From Spongilla lacustris (taxonomy: Eukaryota; Porifera; Demospongiae; Spongillida; Spongillidae), in assembly GCA_949361645.1 (NCBI GenBank), contig OX442422.1, positions 1,226,580 to 1,290,579 on the forward strand: a stretch of 64,000 nucleotides of DNA, read 5' to 3'. Position 1 is the first letter of the stretch; each line of letters starts with the position of its first letter. A model generated the notes under the pieces. That model saw only the letters and a program-made list of their open reading frames with translations, was not told where the DNA came from and did no database searches. Below are positions 11,827 through 23,317 of this stretch, in pieces. A program made the position numbers and the translations under genes.

Positions 11827-11879
11827 GAAATAAACAGCTGTATTATTAATAATTAATTAGCCGCCGCGCGTATTCGATC

Positions 11880-12140
11880 ATGTCGATTTTGAAGCACTTC
11901 CAAACATCGAAAGTAGTGCCACCAAGTGCCGCGACCTCATTGGCTGTTTCAAGTGACGATGCCTCTTCAGCCAATATAGGTAAAATTACCATTTGTTATT
12001 TAATGCCATTTTAATTTTTATACCGCTTACTACATGCAGATTTGACTCGAGATGAACAACCACGTTCCAGTGGCTTGGCACAGGCATTGATTAATTTTGT
12101 AGGCGTAATCCACGAAGACTGCAAATGGAGTACATCTTGA
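11880..12140 (+). CDS. two-exon N-terminal remnant of a hAT-type transposase gene
   Basis: Exon 11880-11979 (MSILKHFQTSKVV..., Ser/Ala-rich) ends ATAG|GTAAAA in phase 1. Exon 12040-12140 begins after TACATGCAG and continues in phase (DLTRDEQPRSSGLAQAL) to TGA. The intron is 60 bp. Short Ser-rich N-termini starting with a hydrophobic/Lys motif are common in TTF/ZMYM-type hAT proteins, but no zinc finger or catalytic part remains. The assignment rests mainly on position within the TIRs. Confidence 0.35.
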
Positions 12141-13037
12141 ATGATTGAAAACAATTTCTTGCTGCATGCATCTTTCATTATTCCCATGTTGATGCTATAA
12201 CATAATGCTGTCCTCATAAGTGTGGTAAATCAATGGACTTCTAAGTAAAATATAAATAGAAATACAGCCTATGACAAAACTAATTAACCAAATTGAATAT
12301 GATATAATTATTATTTTTGTTCTACTGACATGACAACTATAATCAAAATTATAATATTTATTGAAAGCTGCTACTGCGCGCTAGCTGCATGGTGCACGTG
12401 AAACCACGAGGCTTCATAAAATATATCTTCAAATAGCTTCCGCGCTTCGCGCGGGAGGGGGCACATCCCCTCCCGCACCCCCCCCCCCCCCCCCCCCTGG
12501 CTGGGACCTTCCCTTCCAGCACCCCCCGCACAGAAATTCTGGATACGCCACTGAAGAGGTATGTACAGGGGGGTTGTGAGCGGTTAAAAATATATTTTCA
12601 CATTCAGTGTAACCAGTACATAGTTTCCGAGCTGCAGAGTGGTAGAAACAACTTGAGAATACATTGTCAACAAAGAAAATTCATATATGGTTACAATACT
12701 TCGGAATTAATCAAAAATTGGTTCGACTTTCCCCCATGCAGTGAATTATGTTTTATTATAATAACGTCGTATGCCTCATTCTTATACATACCTCTCCTAG
12801 GGAGATTGGCGATCGTTTGTTCACACTGATAGGTGGAAATCAATCTGTTTAAGGTCAGTGTGCTTGCACTTGACATATATATGCATGTACATGCATGTAC
12901 ACTGTATTGCAGTCTAATAGATGACAAGGATTGGCGACCTTGTGTTTCTACTGGAGGGAATCAATCTGTTTAAGGTCGTCTTGTGAGCCTGCAGATGATG
13001 CATACAATAACATGTATATGGGCACATCTTTTTACCG

Positions 13038-13978
13038 CCGGCAAAGACACACAAAGACAAACCAGAAGGCATAAAGACATGTGAGGATATTACAAAGATA
13101 TGCAAAGACACTGGAGTGGAGATGCTGTCCCTACGAGATATACGACGAAACCTACACAAAGACATCCAGTCCTGCAAGCGAACTTCATTAACATCAACAA
13201 AGACAACAAGCAGATCAGCCTTCTGACTATTTTATTTCTTGGGTATGGCTTTTATTAAATACAGCAACTACTGTCATGTGTCTACATGTACTACAAAGTG
13301 ACACTCAGAGAGGCTACATGTGGGACACACCACACTGTAGGTATTTATGCCTTATCTCGGCAATTTGATGTACATGCTAAACTAAGACAACACAAACACT
13401 CAGAGACTTAGACTTAATAAAACAGGCTGTCCCAAATCTTCTCAGAGTGTCTGTTATTTTTGTGTTGTTTTTTTTGTGTAGCAGGCCACATCTAATTAGC
13501 AAGATGAGGCATAAAGAGCTACAGTGTGATGCCTTTGTAATGTCCCACATGTTTGCTTGCCTTCGTGCAGCAGCTTTGGCACATGAAAATAGCATAAGAG
13601 GTACAATGCGATGTCTTTGTAGTATTCCTCAGTCGCTCTGAGTGCTTATTTGTCTTTGTGAATTAGACAGATGGCATTTTATCATGACGTAGCAAGATGC
13701 TGTATTTATGCCCATGGAAGTTAAAATTAATGCATCTTTTACAATTATTCAACTGTCGTATGACAAGAAACAAAACAGCTTATGATTAGGAGGTTGCTAC
13801 ATGTAGCTCTGGTGCCTTTGTTGATGTCAATGAAGTTCTCACATGGGACTGGGTGTCTATGTGTAGGTTTTTAAATTTATATATCTCATAGGGACAGTCT
13901 CCAGTGTCTTTGCGTTTCAGACAGTTTTCAGTATCCTCACGTATCTTCTGGCTTCTCTTTGTGTGTGCATGCCTTTGC
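13038..13978. repeat. about 940-bp foldback element
   Basis: Outer arms 13,038-13,207 and 13,811-13,978 are inverted copies (shared blocks GTGAGGATA, CAAAGACACTGGAG, CTGTCCCTA, ACCTACACA, AACTTCATT). A second inner pair is 13,312-13,360 with 13,498-13,552 (ACATGTGGGACA, CACACTGTAG). The left arm is an open frame of about 65 codons on the plus strand from CCGCCGGCAAAG to TGA near 13,228. The inverted right arm also keeps an open frame, so the arms may derive from a coding sequence. Similar short blocks (AATC(A/T)GTTT near 12,840, 12,960 and 14,390) flank it. Confidence 0.6.
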
Positions 13979-14769
13979 GAGATGCACCCTTTACGTATTT
14001 GTAAGGGTCTGGGGACCCTTATGTAAGGATATAATTACGTAACATTAATTGTATCGTATACATGTATACCAAGAAGCGGCTCTTGGCGGGACGCTACAGC
14101 AGGAGGGAAAGAACGATCCTTTTCCGCGGACCCCTTCGTAAAGAATGTTATCGAAACCTATTGGACGATTTAGAAATGTAGGAATGCTAAAGGACTATTT
14201 AAGCATACAGTTGTGTGTATGTAGATCATCGTGCGCCTACCTATAAAGGTTACATACCCTATACGGCCAGGGTTATAGCGCAAGCCGCGTATCGTCGCGC
14301 TCTACCAAGGACAGTCAAGGCGGAACCTTCACAGTATTGCAATTCTCTATAGATGCATACCTCACCTAGGGGGTTGAGCAATCAGTTTCAATTGAAGCAA
14401 ATTGATCTGTTTGTGCATGTATTCGTCTTTTTAACCCCCACTCCTTCCTCTCTAATTCTTTTTCTTTCTCTCCTCTTCAGTATACAGGAGTATAGAGCAA
14501 GCATGCAGTCGCACTTACTGAATGTGAGGTGAATTTGTGGTACTAACCCAAGGAGTGCCAGGTTGATTTAACTGGTCAATTTCTTGAGCTCACTTCTCTT
14601 CCCATCTCTTTCTCCCACCTCCCACTATCTGCAGAAAATCTACATTTGTATTCTGGGCATTGAAGCTTTTGGTGATTGATCCAGCAACTGCATGAGCAGT
14701 GGTATTTGTCTATGGAATCACCTTTTTATCACGTATTGAGGTACTCGTGATGCACATGATTGTTTGCAC

Positions 14770-14916
14770 GTGTGTGATTCGAGTTGTTTGTCCTATTATA
14801 TCGGCTGGTGAGTGGTGACCTTGGTAGGCCTAGCGTCTACATCGCGTCGCGTGCCCCATCCTGGACTCCGTTCTCCCTGGAGTCCAGGATATTACATTTG
14901 GCGACGAAGGTAAACC
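14770..14916 (+). mobile_element. possible Gypsy LTR remnant with primer-binding site
   Basis: The sequence GATATTACA followed by TTTGGCGACGAAGG resembles the LTR/primer-binding-site junction of the Gypsy element at 61,650 (ATATTACA then CTGGCGACGAGACTGGG, read on the minus strand). A plausible start is TGTGTGATTCGAG at 14,770, giving an LTR of about 127 bp. Only short similarity supports this. Confidence 0.3.
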
Positions 14917-15063
14917 AGCAAGCTACCAAGTGTCCCAGCCCCCCGGAGAGAGGAGGGTCGGACCCCAGCTAGGTACTTCAAACCCCCCGTAAAATGCACC
15001 CAAAAATTGAAGACCACGTAACGGTGCAATTTTTGGCACGGGTTTTTCATTTTGAGAGGAGAT

Positions 15064-16709
15064 CAGGGGCGGCGGAACAGGTACCGCAGGTACCGCGGCT
15101 GCGGGACCGTACCAATGTTAAAGGCACACACAAAAAAAAAAAAATCCAGGCACTGTTTTCTATTTGTACCTTGTGACTGATCACAATATCTCCGGCAGTG
15201 TGGCCTTACGGCCGAAAGCGGACACCCCACTGATTGAATCGGCCGAAAGCGGACAGCACCCCCCCCCCCCCAGCTGGCGGGACTACAGTGGAGATCGTGA
15301 TAGTTGAACGAAAAAAAAATTGACATTAATTGTATGTTTACTTGAATTTAAAACAATAACCACATGTGATATTGAAAATCTAACTGCACAGATACATGGG
15401 CTATACAATTTTCATCAAGTGCACAAAAATATGATGCATCAGGTGACTGTCACGTTTTACCACTTTCGTTTTCAGTGACCCCAGTCTTGTCAACTGAGTT
15501 TTCCTATTTATCTTCACTCAGGGATAGCGGATCAGGATGATTATTGGGATGTAGCTTAAGCACCAACCTCTAAATGATTTGGCCGAGCCAGATTCTGAAC
15601 CCGGGAAACCGTTCGGTTATTGTCGAGCGATGCCATTTTGTGTATCGAAGCGCTCGATTCATGCTAATCGAAGCATGTAGTTGTTCCGAGCGATGATTAT
15701 TGCATCGTTTGGGCCCCTTTTTACAGTGTACCAGCTTGTTTTTCCACTAGAATTCCGGTTGCCAAACTTCTGTCTTTAAAAACAGCACCATTTTCAGATG
15801 AATTTCATTAGAACGTGCTGTTATAATCAGTTATTGCTGATAAAGTGGGCGGTCCGGTGGTACGACTCAAGCTGAAAACGGTTCTTTTCAGCTGTGACCG
15901 ATGGCGGAGAGTAAGTATAGGGGTAGAGCATACCTGAGCGGCGGTTGGGCATCGCTGGGATTACACTCGGAACTTTTCTCTCCTGCAGCGATGCCCAAGT
16001 ACGCGCTACCCCTTTGCTTGCTCTCCGCCGTCGTTCACAGATGGATTATGCTTGGTTCTGAAAAGAACCGTTCTTGGTTTGAGTCGTACCACCGCCCACT
16101 TACTTAGTCATAACTGAAAGGCATCGTTTTAATGAAATTCATCCGAAAATGGTGCTGTTTTTAAAGCCAGAAGTTAGGCAACCCGAATACTAAAGGAAAA
16201 ACAAGCTGGTACATTGTAAAAGGGGCCTAAACGATGCAATGATCACCCTTCGGAATAACTGAATGCTTTATCTAGCATGAATCGAGCGCTTCGAAAAACA
16301 AAATGCCTAACACTTTTAGTCCTTATAAGCTACGTATCGCTCGACAATAACCGAACGGTTTCCCGGGTTCAGAATATGGCTCGGCCAAATCAATTCGAGG
16401 TTAGTGCTTAAGCTACATCCCAATAATCATCCTGATCCGCTATCCCTGAGTGAAGATAAATAGGAAAACTCAGTTGACAAGATTGGGGTCACTGAAAACG
16501 AAAGTGGTAGAACGTGACAGTCACGTGACACACCATATTTTTTACTACTTGATGACAATTGTATAGCCCATGTATCTGTGCAGTTAGATTTTCAATATCA
16601 CATGTGGTTATTGTTTTAAATTCAAAGAAACATAAGATTAATGTCAATTTTTTTTTCGTTCAACTATCACGATCTCCACTGTAATGCTAAATGGCTTCCG
16701 CCGCCCCTG
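15064..16709. mobile_element. 1.65-kb hAT-like foldback nested in the 9-bp-TSD element
   Basis: The termini CAGGGGCGGCGGAA and TTCCGCCGCCCCTG are exact inverted copies, and GAGAT flanks both sides. From about 15,290 to 15,965 the sequence is mirrored by about 16,005 to 16,680 (for example GTGGAGATCGTGATAGTTGA with its complement near 16,660). It could form a hairpin of roughly 650 bp per arm. The loop holds TTACACTCGGAAC. No transposase gene is present; ORFs inside merely reflect the palindrome. Confidence 0.8.
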
Positions 16710-17316
16710 GAGATTGTTGCCAAAAGAACCTACTGGTACGCTAAACATGCTTTAGCAGGCTCGTGTATGTGGATTATGTCAAAGCTAATACCTTTGGGTA
16801 CATTTTGATACAGTATAAAAGTGGGGAAAACATGTACCGGGCAATGTACGTACCGCTCAAAAAATCGACCAATTCCATCGAGTGAATACGCACCTTATTT
16901 GTCACATGACATGTTTGGTATCAACTTTGACTCATTCTTTAAACACTGTACCGTTTATTACGAGAGTTTCACGTGTTTTGGTGTTGGCGCAAGGTGTTTC
17001 CCAGATGGCGCCAAATTGCCTATTTAATAGCCGCCATTTTTGCACATAGATACTGCGTACATGTATTGCTGGAGCATTGTTTAGAACTAAGATACACAAA
17101 GTACCGAAAGATAATCTACCATACCAGAGAAAGATTTTGACTTACATATACCTACCATTCCTTGAAGGCATTCAAGGACTTAATTCGTTCAGTGGTTATT
17201 TATGGAGCGTTATAAATAAGACAGACATGAATGATGGTACCATTCTTTAATTACCATTTATAAGAAAATGACCAATGTACTTTCCAGGGCACCACTAGAT
17301 CAAAACCAAGTCAAAT

Positions 17317-17475
17317 ATGTTGACAGTTGGGATTTGGGAAAAACTAGTAGGATCTTTGCCAGATTATGAATCTGATGTTCTGTACCAATACGTAATGTGT
17401 CTTGCCTTAGCCAGAATCTCATCAATCCAGTACCATCATCTTGGATTCATCCAGGGTGTCCATTGTGGCAAATAG
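17317..17475 (+). CDS. small unrecognised ORF inside the 9-bp-TSD element
   Basis: Fifty-two codons starting MLTVGIWEKLVGSLPDYESD and ending in TAG. Its composition looks coding (balanced acidic and hydrophobic residues), unlike the surrounding DNA. It is probably a remnant of the element's own gene; the inverted copy at 36.8-38.2 kb keeps a diverged version. No homologue is recognised. Confidence 0.25.
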   Translation: MLTVGIWEKLVGSLPDYESDVLYQYVMCLALARISSIQYHHLGFIQGVHCGK

Positions 17476-17861
17476 TAGTATGCAAACCAATTCAAGAATA
17501 CCTTATATTAAAAAAAAAACACTGCATTCTGAGTGTAGCAAGTGTGCAAACAGAAGAACAAGTTTTGACAAAACTCATGACAACCTCAGAAAGAATAAAT
17601 TCAACCCCAGATGGGATGAGAGCTTCCTCACAGTTTCAATAGAAAATACGTCACCTCAATAAAATATCAAGTATATTGAACACCATCACAAAGCCAGTGC
17701 TACATGTACATTGAAAAAAATATCAGCTGTTTAGAAGAGGATGATGTTGCTGCCAATGAAATGCCAAAGAAATATCATGCAGTCAAATCTGAAGTAAATT
17801 TACCAAGTTGAAGCTGCTCTGGAAGCCACCAGTGATGTATATGTATACTTGCTTCCGATGT

Positions 17862-17932
17862 TAAGCCAGAGTTCAAAAGTGACTGTTACTTATACATGTA
17901 CTAAGTAACAGTCACTTTCGAACTCTGGCTTA
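17862..17932. repeat. 71-bp perfect-arm hairpin
   Basis: TAAGCCAGAGTTC at the left pairs with GAACTCTGGCTTA at the right. Arms of about 31 bp surround a TATACATGTAC loop, with one mismatch. It may be a small hairpin element inserted into the larger transposon. Confidence 0.7.
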
Positions 17933-18514
17933 AAAGTTCCAAATGAGACCGGCTGAAGATGATGAAGAAAATGAAATCAAATCAACTACTAGTTGATTAT
18001 ATGATCTTGAGCTTTGTGACCACTTTTGCCTTAGTGTGTTTGCTTTATTATGTATATAGAAGTGCTCTCTACTCCTATTTTGTCATGCAAATAATTGTTG
18101 TAAACATTGTATAATAAGCAAAATTAGATACCAATAGCCTTTATAGGGTCAGAAAGTTAAATTTGGAACTTTTAGTGATGATGTATATATACCTCACAGT
18201 ACTACATCGTTTAAAACCATAACCGTGCCAATTTTTGTTTACCGCTCCTATTGCCTACCGCGTCTCTTTTTTTTGGCTACAAACCATCAATTATTGTTCA
18301 TAATATGAACGATATCTACACATATGATGTACCATTATACTGCATTTCTCACGCTCTTTCCAGCTATACTATTTTTGTAACTTAAAAACCTATTTCAAAA
18401 ATTCTTGTAAAGTACCTACCCCAGCTCTCCGGTGGTAGACAAACGCTCCCAGCTACCGGGTGGACGGAAGCTCCACCGCGCTGTGAGGGAGACCTGCCGC
18501 CGGGCTCAGCGTAC

Positions 18515-19321
18515 TTAAGGCTGCCACCTAATGAATTTACGTCACAAAAAATGGCGACTATGTACAAAAAGTCAAATCTCACGCAAGAAGCGTCCCTTAT
18601 GATAGAAACTTTAGACGAGTGTATTTTATACACTGTTCCAACTAATTGTAACGTTCTATGATTAGAAAACATCTCTGCGGTATGTAATTGCTTGGAATAC
18701 GGCGATATAACCAATTACAGCTGTATACCGGGATGTTGCGATCCGTGTCTTAGAAAACTAATGGGGTATTTAAAATCCCCATATGTTTGCACGTATTATG
18801 CCGACTGGGGAATTTAAATAAATGGCTTGCTGCATTCACAACAACCATGAACAAAGTTCAAAATGGCCGACCAGCTGCACAAAGACTAATGAATCTTCGA
18901 TGCACGGTCCAGTTATTGAAAACCCCAGTCATAAACCATAAGTATCAACCTAGAGGAACCTGCCCAGCATTAAAAAGTTACCTTCGAGCTGCATTTTCAT
19001 CCCAGCGTTTTAGAAGTTCGTTAATACGCGGGTCAAGTACAGTGGTTATTGACAAATAACCAGGCGGCTGATTAGTGTTGATCGACAGCTGCTGTTAATT
19101 TTTGGCAATCGTTAGTTTGGGAGCATATAACGCAAATGTTATGCTGTGGATCTATCTAGGGTCATAATAGGTATGAAAGGTGTACAAAAGTAGACGTCAT
19201 ATGCTAACGGGAGATCGATAAGTAACGATCCGCATAACGTCATAATAATGTAATACAAACATGAATGTTGACAATGTGTCAATAACACGAAAACAAGATT
19301 TTTAACATGAGGCAGCCTTAA
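18515..19321. mobile_element. TTAA-flanked non-autonomous element
   Basis: It starts TTAAGGCTGCC and ends GGCAGCCTTAA, that is, TTAA duplications plus 7-bp inverted termini, as in piggyBac or Kolobok elements. The inside holds two unrecognised frames pointing outward from about 18,720. It splits a GC-rich minisatellite, since GACCTGCCGCCGGG lies just left of it and the main array just right. Confidence 0.5.
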
Positions 19322-19490
19322 CTACCCTGATGGGAGGACAGTCAGCGCCTGCCGCCGGGGAGGGAAAGTCAGAGCCTGCCGCCGGGGAGGACAGTAGTCA
19401 GCGCCTGCCGCCGGGGAGGACAGTTGGAGTCTGCCGCCGGGCCGGGGAGGACAGTCAGAGCCTGCCGCCGGGGAGGACAGAGAGCGTGCC
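19322..19490 (+). repeat. GC-rich minisatellite
   Basis: Five or six tandem copies of a unit of about 26-33 bp with core CCTGCCGCCGGGGAGGACAG and variable spacers (TCAGAG, TAGTCAGCG, TTGGAGT). One more unit lies at 18,487-18,510, left of the TTAA element, showing that the array was interrupted. Reading frames here are repeat artefacts. Confidence 0.75.
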
Positions 19491-21120
19491 TGACAACAGC
19501 CATGCAAGTCCGGATGGAAAGAGCATCCTCCGCACACCCAGGGATTTTAAATTGCTTTCACGTACCAATTCTATGTGTTCACATGATTTCATATATATAC
19601 ATGTATATTCTCCTATAAACAGACATTGAGTGTTAAATTATCAGTATGAAGTACGCCAACCACGCTAATATTAAGCTTAGCGTATTTCATCCAGCGTACG
19701 CATATACATGTATAACAGTAAAAAGGTTAAATGTTACAGAAGCTGCATAGTTGGCGACCTGCGAATGGCTGCGATTAGCTTTTCGAACCAAATGTGTGCA
19801 TGCACGCCGCGGTATATACATGTATGTATACCATGCAGGAAATACGGTCCGGCCGGGGGGGAGGACGTACTGTATTCCCTAGAGAATGGAGTCCGTTTAA
19901 TTGGTTTTGTACAACCGTACTCCCTAGGGATTTGGGTCCAGGGGGGACCGTAATCCCTTATAGTGAATACGGTCCCCCTGGTCCGAAAATTGTCCCGTTC
20001 CGTATACCCTATGACGCTGGACCAAATTTTGACCCGGACCAAATATTTCGTGACAGCACTCCCCTAGCACTGCACAATCAGCACCACAGCGCTGCTTCAG
20101 CTAGTACAATAACACGCAGGCACTGCACAGCACCATAGCACTGCCTCACGCACAGGAACGTACTGCACAATAACATGCACTACTTCACAAGCATATAGCA
20201 CTAATTAATTTACAAGCAAATAGTACCATGCACTATATATAGCTACTTACAACAGGCACAGCACCAATGTGGATTTCTATAAACCGCGGGTTAACGAACT
20301 TTGCAGGGAAAATATATGTAGATCACAAAAATTGATTTCCACAAGTACAGAGAGAAATGGTGCGGGAACAAGTGAACGAGATTTGAATGGAAAAGGTGTA
20401 AACCGTACCGTTGCTGTTTAGTTTAACGTGCAAGATAACCCGGCCGGCCGGCCACAAGCGCATTTTTGCTTGATACCTGCAGCTCCTCTCTAGGTACGTA
20501 TACGTCAGCTAGATGTGTATAATTAGATGCCAATATACATGTAATTATGTATACAGTCATGCATGTACATATATTGAGTATGTTTGCATGTCATTCATAT
20601 TATTTATTCCATGCACAAACAGGCTGTTTGTACTTACGTTAGTTTCTCCCACACCACAAATGTGCCCACCTAGCATATGACCTGAGGGATGCACCGGTAA
20701 CAGTTTATGTAGTGTTGCAAGAATTTTAAGAGTTGTACTACTTCCTTATAACCATGTACATGCACGTGTAGAATTAGTTTATGTAGCATGCTACTCCTCT
20801 TTAACTCATTGCACTCATCCACAAGAACCATTTATGTCATTGCATGGAACTCATACATATGCATATGCCCTTGACACCCAAAGAGGTACTTCCCTTGTTT
20901 CTACTACAAACCCAGACCTCTGTTTTTATGCATGCAGATGTACATCATGATCGATTTTCTGTGTAGGTGTATCAAGCGGCACAAGGTAGCAGGATTAATG
21001 TTTTTATCCGGCCATGAAAGTACTGCATGATACGAGCATCAGTATACCGTTAATTCGATTCGTATTCCGGCATAGTACTAGTATAAAACATTACCGCTTT
21101 CGCGATTATTGAAGTCTATA
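19491..21120. other. no gene; hairpin and degenerate short repeats
   Basis: Around 19,934-19,990, GGTCCAGGGGGGACCG and CGGTCCCCCTGGTCC form a GC-rich hairpin beside CCCTAG-rich repeats. From 20,060 to 20,280 the motif GCACTGCAC/AGCACC recurs irregularly. I see no coding exons with splice sites in this stretch. Confidence 0.4.
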
Positions 21121-21165
21121 TACTCAAAACGCATTGAACTTCAACCAAGAGAAAGAAAAAGAATT

Positions 21166-21178
21166 ATGTCAGAAGAAG
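21166..21178 (+). CDS. candidate first coding exon of the RNF213-like gene
   Basis: ATG at 21,166 after a purine-rich leader gives MSEE and stops at a phase-1 donor, GAAG|GTTCGT. The first well-supported exon (27,068) begins in phase 1 and continues acidic (DSPDSDTYFD). The composition and phase fit, but four codons are weak evidence. The implied intron is 5.9 kb, full of transposons. Confidence 0.25.
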
Positions 21179-21957
21179 GTTCGTTATAATAATCAGCAGC
21201 TATAGAAATAGTGATGCAAAAGTTATAAAGATTTGGTTTTTTCTATCCAGGAATAATGTATATGTCAGTGTCAAATTACTCAATATCGCATGCACGGTGT
21301 GAGGGATCGAGTGACTTCTTGTGTGCCTGTTGTGACCTGTACAATAAAGGAAGTGCATCTAATCCTTTGTATAGTATTGTTAGGAAGTGCATGCAGGTAC
21401 TATAGATTGACCTTCACATGTGGATATATAAACCAATAAAGGGTTAATTGAGTTTGTATGTGTGAAGCGAGTGAGAGGTGGTTCTAGGATTCTTGTTTTC
21501 CTGTTCATGTGGTTCAGATTGTAAGTTTAAGGCTATACCTTCGGTGGTCGGAAGCTTTCGGCGAGCTCAAGCCACACTGCTTGAGATTGAGTTAGCGTTG
21601 CAAAATAAGAGTGCATGCACGTAAAACTGCCGACCGTTTACTAGCTTTGGACCGCCGGCGCCTGGTCAATACGCCGTAAATTAAACTGCAACTGCGCGCG
21701 CATTGTCAAACAGCCCACAGTATTCTGCCCTGAGAGCGTGCGCTTGGCCGTCTGTGACTCGTTGAATTAGAGTGGGAGCATGCCCGTACGTATGTGGATA
21801 TATAAACCAATAAGCAGGTATCGCGTCCGGCTGTGTACGCGTTTGATGTAGTAAACTATAGCTCCCTCGTCTTTCGTAATCCCTTTGATAACAGCAGTCT
21901 ACTTTGTGGGTTAATTGGTTGCAGTTGGGAACGTGCGTTATTCACATGCATAGATTA

Positions 21958-22017
21958 GTATAGTAGTAGTAGTAGTTAGTAATAGTAGTAGTATAGTAGT
22001 AATAGCAGCAGCAGCAG
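21958..22017 (+). repeat. (TAG)n/(CAG)n microsatellite
   Basis: Interrupted TAG and TAA triplets followed by four CAG triplets. Nearby, TGGATATATAAACCAATAA occurs twice (about 21,421 and 21,791), a short direct repeat 370 bp apart. Confidence 0.8.
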
Positions 22018-22357
22018 TTTCGTACCACATTTATTGGAAGAATGATGGAAGATACTATACAGCAGGGCGGGTGCCAGCCAAGGCCGGCTCCATTGTCGGC
22101 TCCGGCTATATAACTACATTCGCTTCCTTGTCATTCCCTACGGCTACCTCAAAGATGTTGTCTCCAACGACCCCCTCCTAAATCAGCGGTAGAAGGTCAC
22201 CTGATGCTGTCGACGGCGGTTCCAAGACCCATGCAAATGCATGTACGCTTGGGTACATGTACGTGCACTTACCCTAAAGTTATACGCTTTGGGAAACTTG
22301 AGTCAGGTTGTTCTTAAAGTACATTTTCGGATCACGAGTGCATGGCTACCATATTAA

Positions 22358-22567
22358 AGCTGGGTTTAAAATGTGACGCTCGCTGAATGTTGCATCAGCG
22401 TCAGCGTCTACAATTCGTGACGCCGACGCTGGAATAGAACTCAAGTCTACTCCAGCGTCACGTCACGTCGCGTCACGTCAGCTGGGGTATACAATAATTG
22501 TTTATGATGTTTCAGCGACGCTGATGCTGACGCAACATTCAGCGAGCATCACATCCTAAACCCAGCT
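22358..22567. mobile_element. 210-bp MITE with TAA target duplication
   Basis: The termini AGCTGGGTTTA and TAAACCCAGCT are exact inverted copies, flanked by TAA on both sides (22,355-57 and 22,568-70), as for PIF/Harbinger-type elements. Internal arms are also inverted (GCTCGCTGAATGTTGC with its complement), with CGTCACGTCACGTCGCGTC near the middle. Confidence 0.75.
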
Positions 22568-23092
22568 TAACGCTATCAAACCGCTGACGCGTGGATTTAT
22601 ATTTTCCCACAACCTTTCCGTGTCAGCATCGCTTGAACACTGCCAAAAAACCTTACAGTACAGTGCAGTACTAGTGGGCTAGATTGCGATATGATAGCAA
22701 GCGAGCATGCGTACTTGCCTAGTACATGTAGCTTCACCCACCTTGTTTCCATAGTATTAAAATGGCGGGCTAGTTACGGCCGCCACACAATCCCAAATAA
22801 TCAATAGTTGTACCATGCCATACTTAGCTGCTCCGTACCATGTCGTACCAATGATCGATGTGTCGTGTGAACATAGAATTTGGATTGGGGGGCCAGGCCC
22901 CCCCCCCCCCCCCCCCAACTTTACGATTGGGGGGGGGGGCCAATCAGTCTGGTAAATAAGTGATAGACAACTGGCGGACGGGAGTAACACCGACTCATCC
23001 CAACTCAAAAGCGTGAGCATGTAGTCGCAGAATCAGCTATAGATGATTTCGGTGAGAACCCGTGCTTCACGTGAGAGTCATGTGAAATTTTT

Positions 23093-23317
23093 ATGGAGGG
23101 CAAAACATTATTGAGACGTATGCTAAATCGTGATGGATCGGCAGATTTCAAGCGAAAGGAGCGTTACAAACAAAAACTGGAGTCGGTGGGGCTGACACCA
23201 AGCGATGACCTTTTCATGATGGGTGATGGTCGTCGTTTCGGCGATGCTATGTCGTTGTGGCAGCGTATAGAGTATGGCAATATATTTGGCTATTTTATCG
23301 ATCGCCCGGAAACTTGA
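23093..23317 (+). CDS. second-gene fragment of the THAP element
   Basis: Seventy-four codons from an ATG to TGA. The C-terminal half (KERYKQKLESVGLTP, then W..IEYGNIFGYFIDRPE) aligns with the minus-strand frame at 63,278-62,913 (KRRYHKKLQILGL, then W..VKFPNIFTYIIDSS). The pattern resembles the N-terminal part of metazoan transposon-derived proteins with SWIM zinc-finger and YqaJ-type nuclease domains; that is recalled family knowledge and unconfirmed. The nuclease part is absent. The stop follows soon after the conserved block. Confidence 0.5.
   Translation: MEGKTLLRRMLNRDGSADFKRKERYKQKLESVGLTPSDDLFMMGDGRRFGDAMSLWQRIEYGNIFGYFIDRPET

Larger units (their letters stand above)
10853..12553 (+). 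mobile_element. hAT-like element relic with nested non-LTR insertion
   Basis: The termini CAGTGGCGTATCCAGA and TCTGGATACGCCACTG are exact inverted copies of a hAT-type end, each followed inward by C-rich GCACCCCC DNA. Removing the non-LTR insertion (about 10,940-11,826) places the ATG at 11,880 about 140 bp from the left end, as expected for a first transposase exon. No exact 8-bp duplication is visible at the flanks. Most of the transposase is missing. Confidence 0.65.
14971..18417 (+). mobile_element. DNA transposon with 9-bp target duplication, copy 1
   Basis: ACCCCAGCT flanks both ends (14,962-14,970 and 18,418-18,426), a perfect 9-bp duplication. The element starts AGGTACTTCAAA and ends AAGTACCT. 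Without the nested palindrome (15,064-16,709) it is about 1.8 kb and aligns, inverted, with 36,779-38,232. A 9-bp duplication suits MULE or Merlin-type elements; no transposase signature is readable. One short open frame is at 17,317-17,475. Confidence 0.75.

Noticed and set aside
14240..14330. tRNA-like GC-rich segment
   Set aside because: I could not pair an acceptor stem or find a T-loop; no tRNA gene is supported anywhere in the window.
19330..19629. ORF of PAAGE-type repeats
   Set aside because: It is the translation of a minisatellite; all frames of the array are open.
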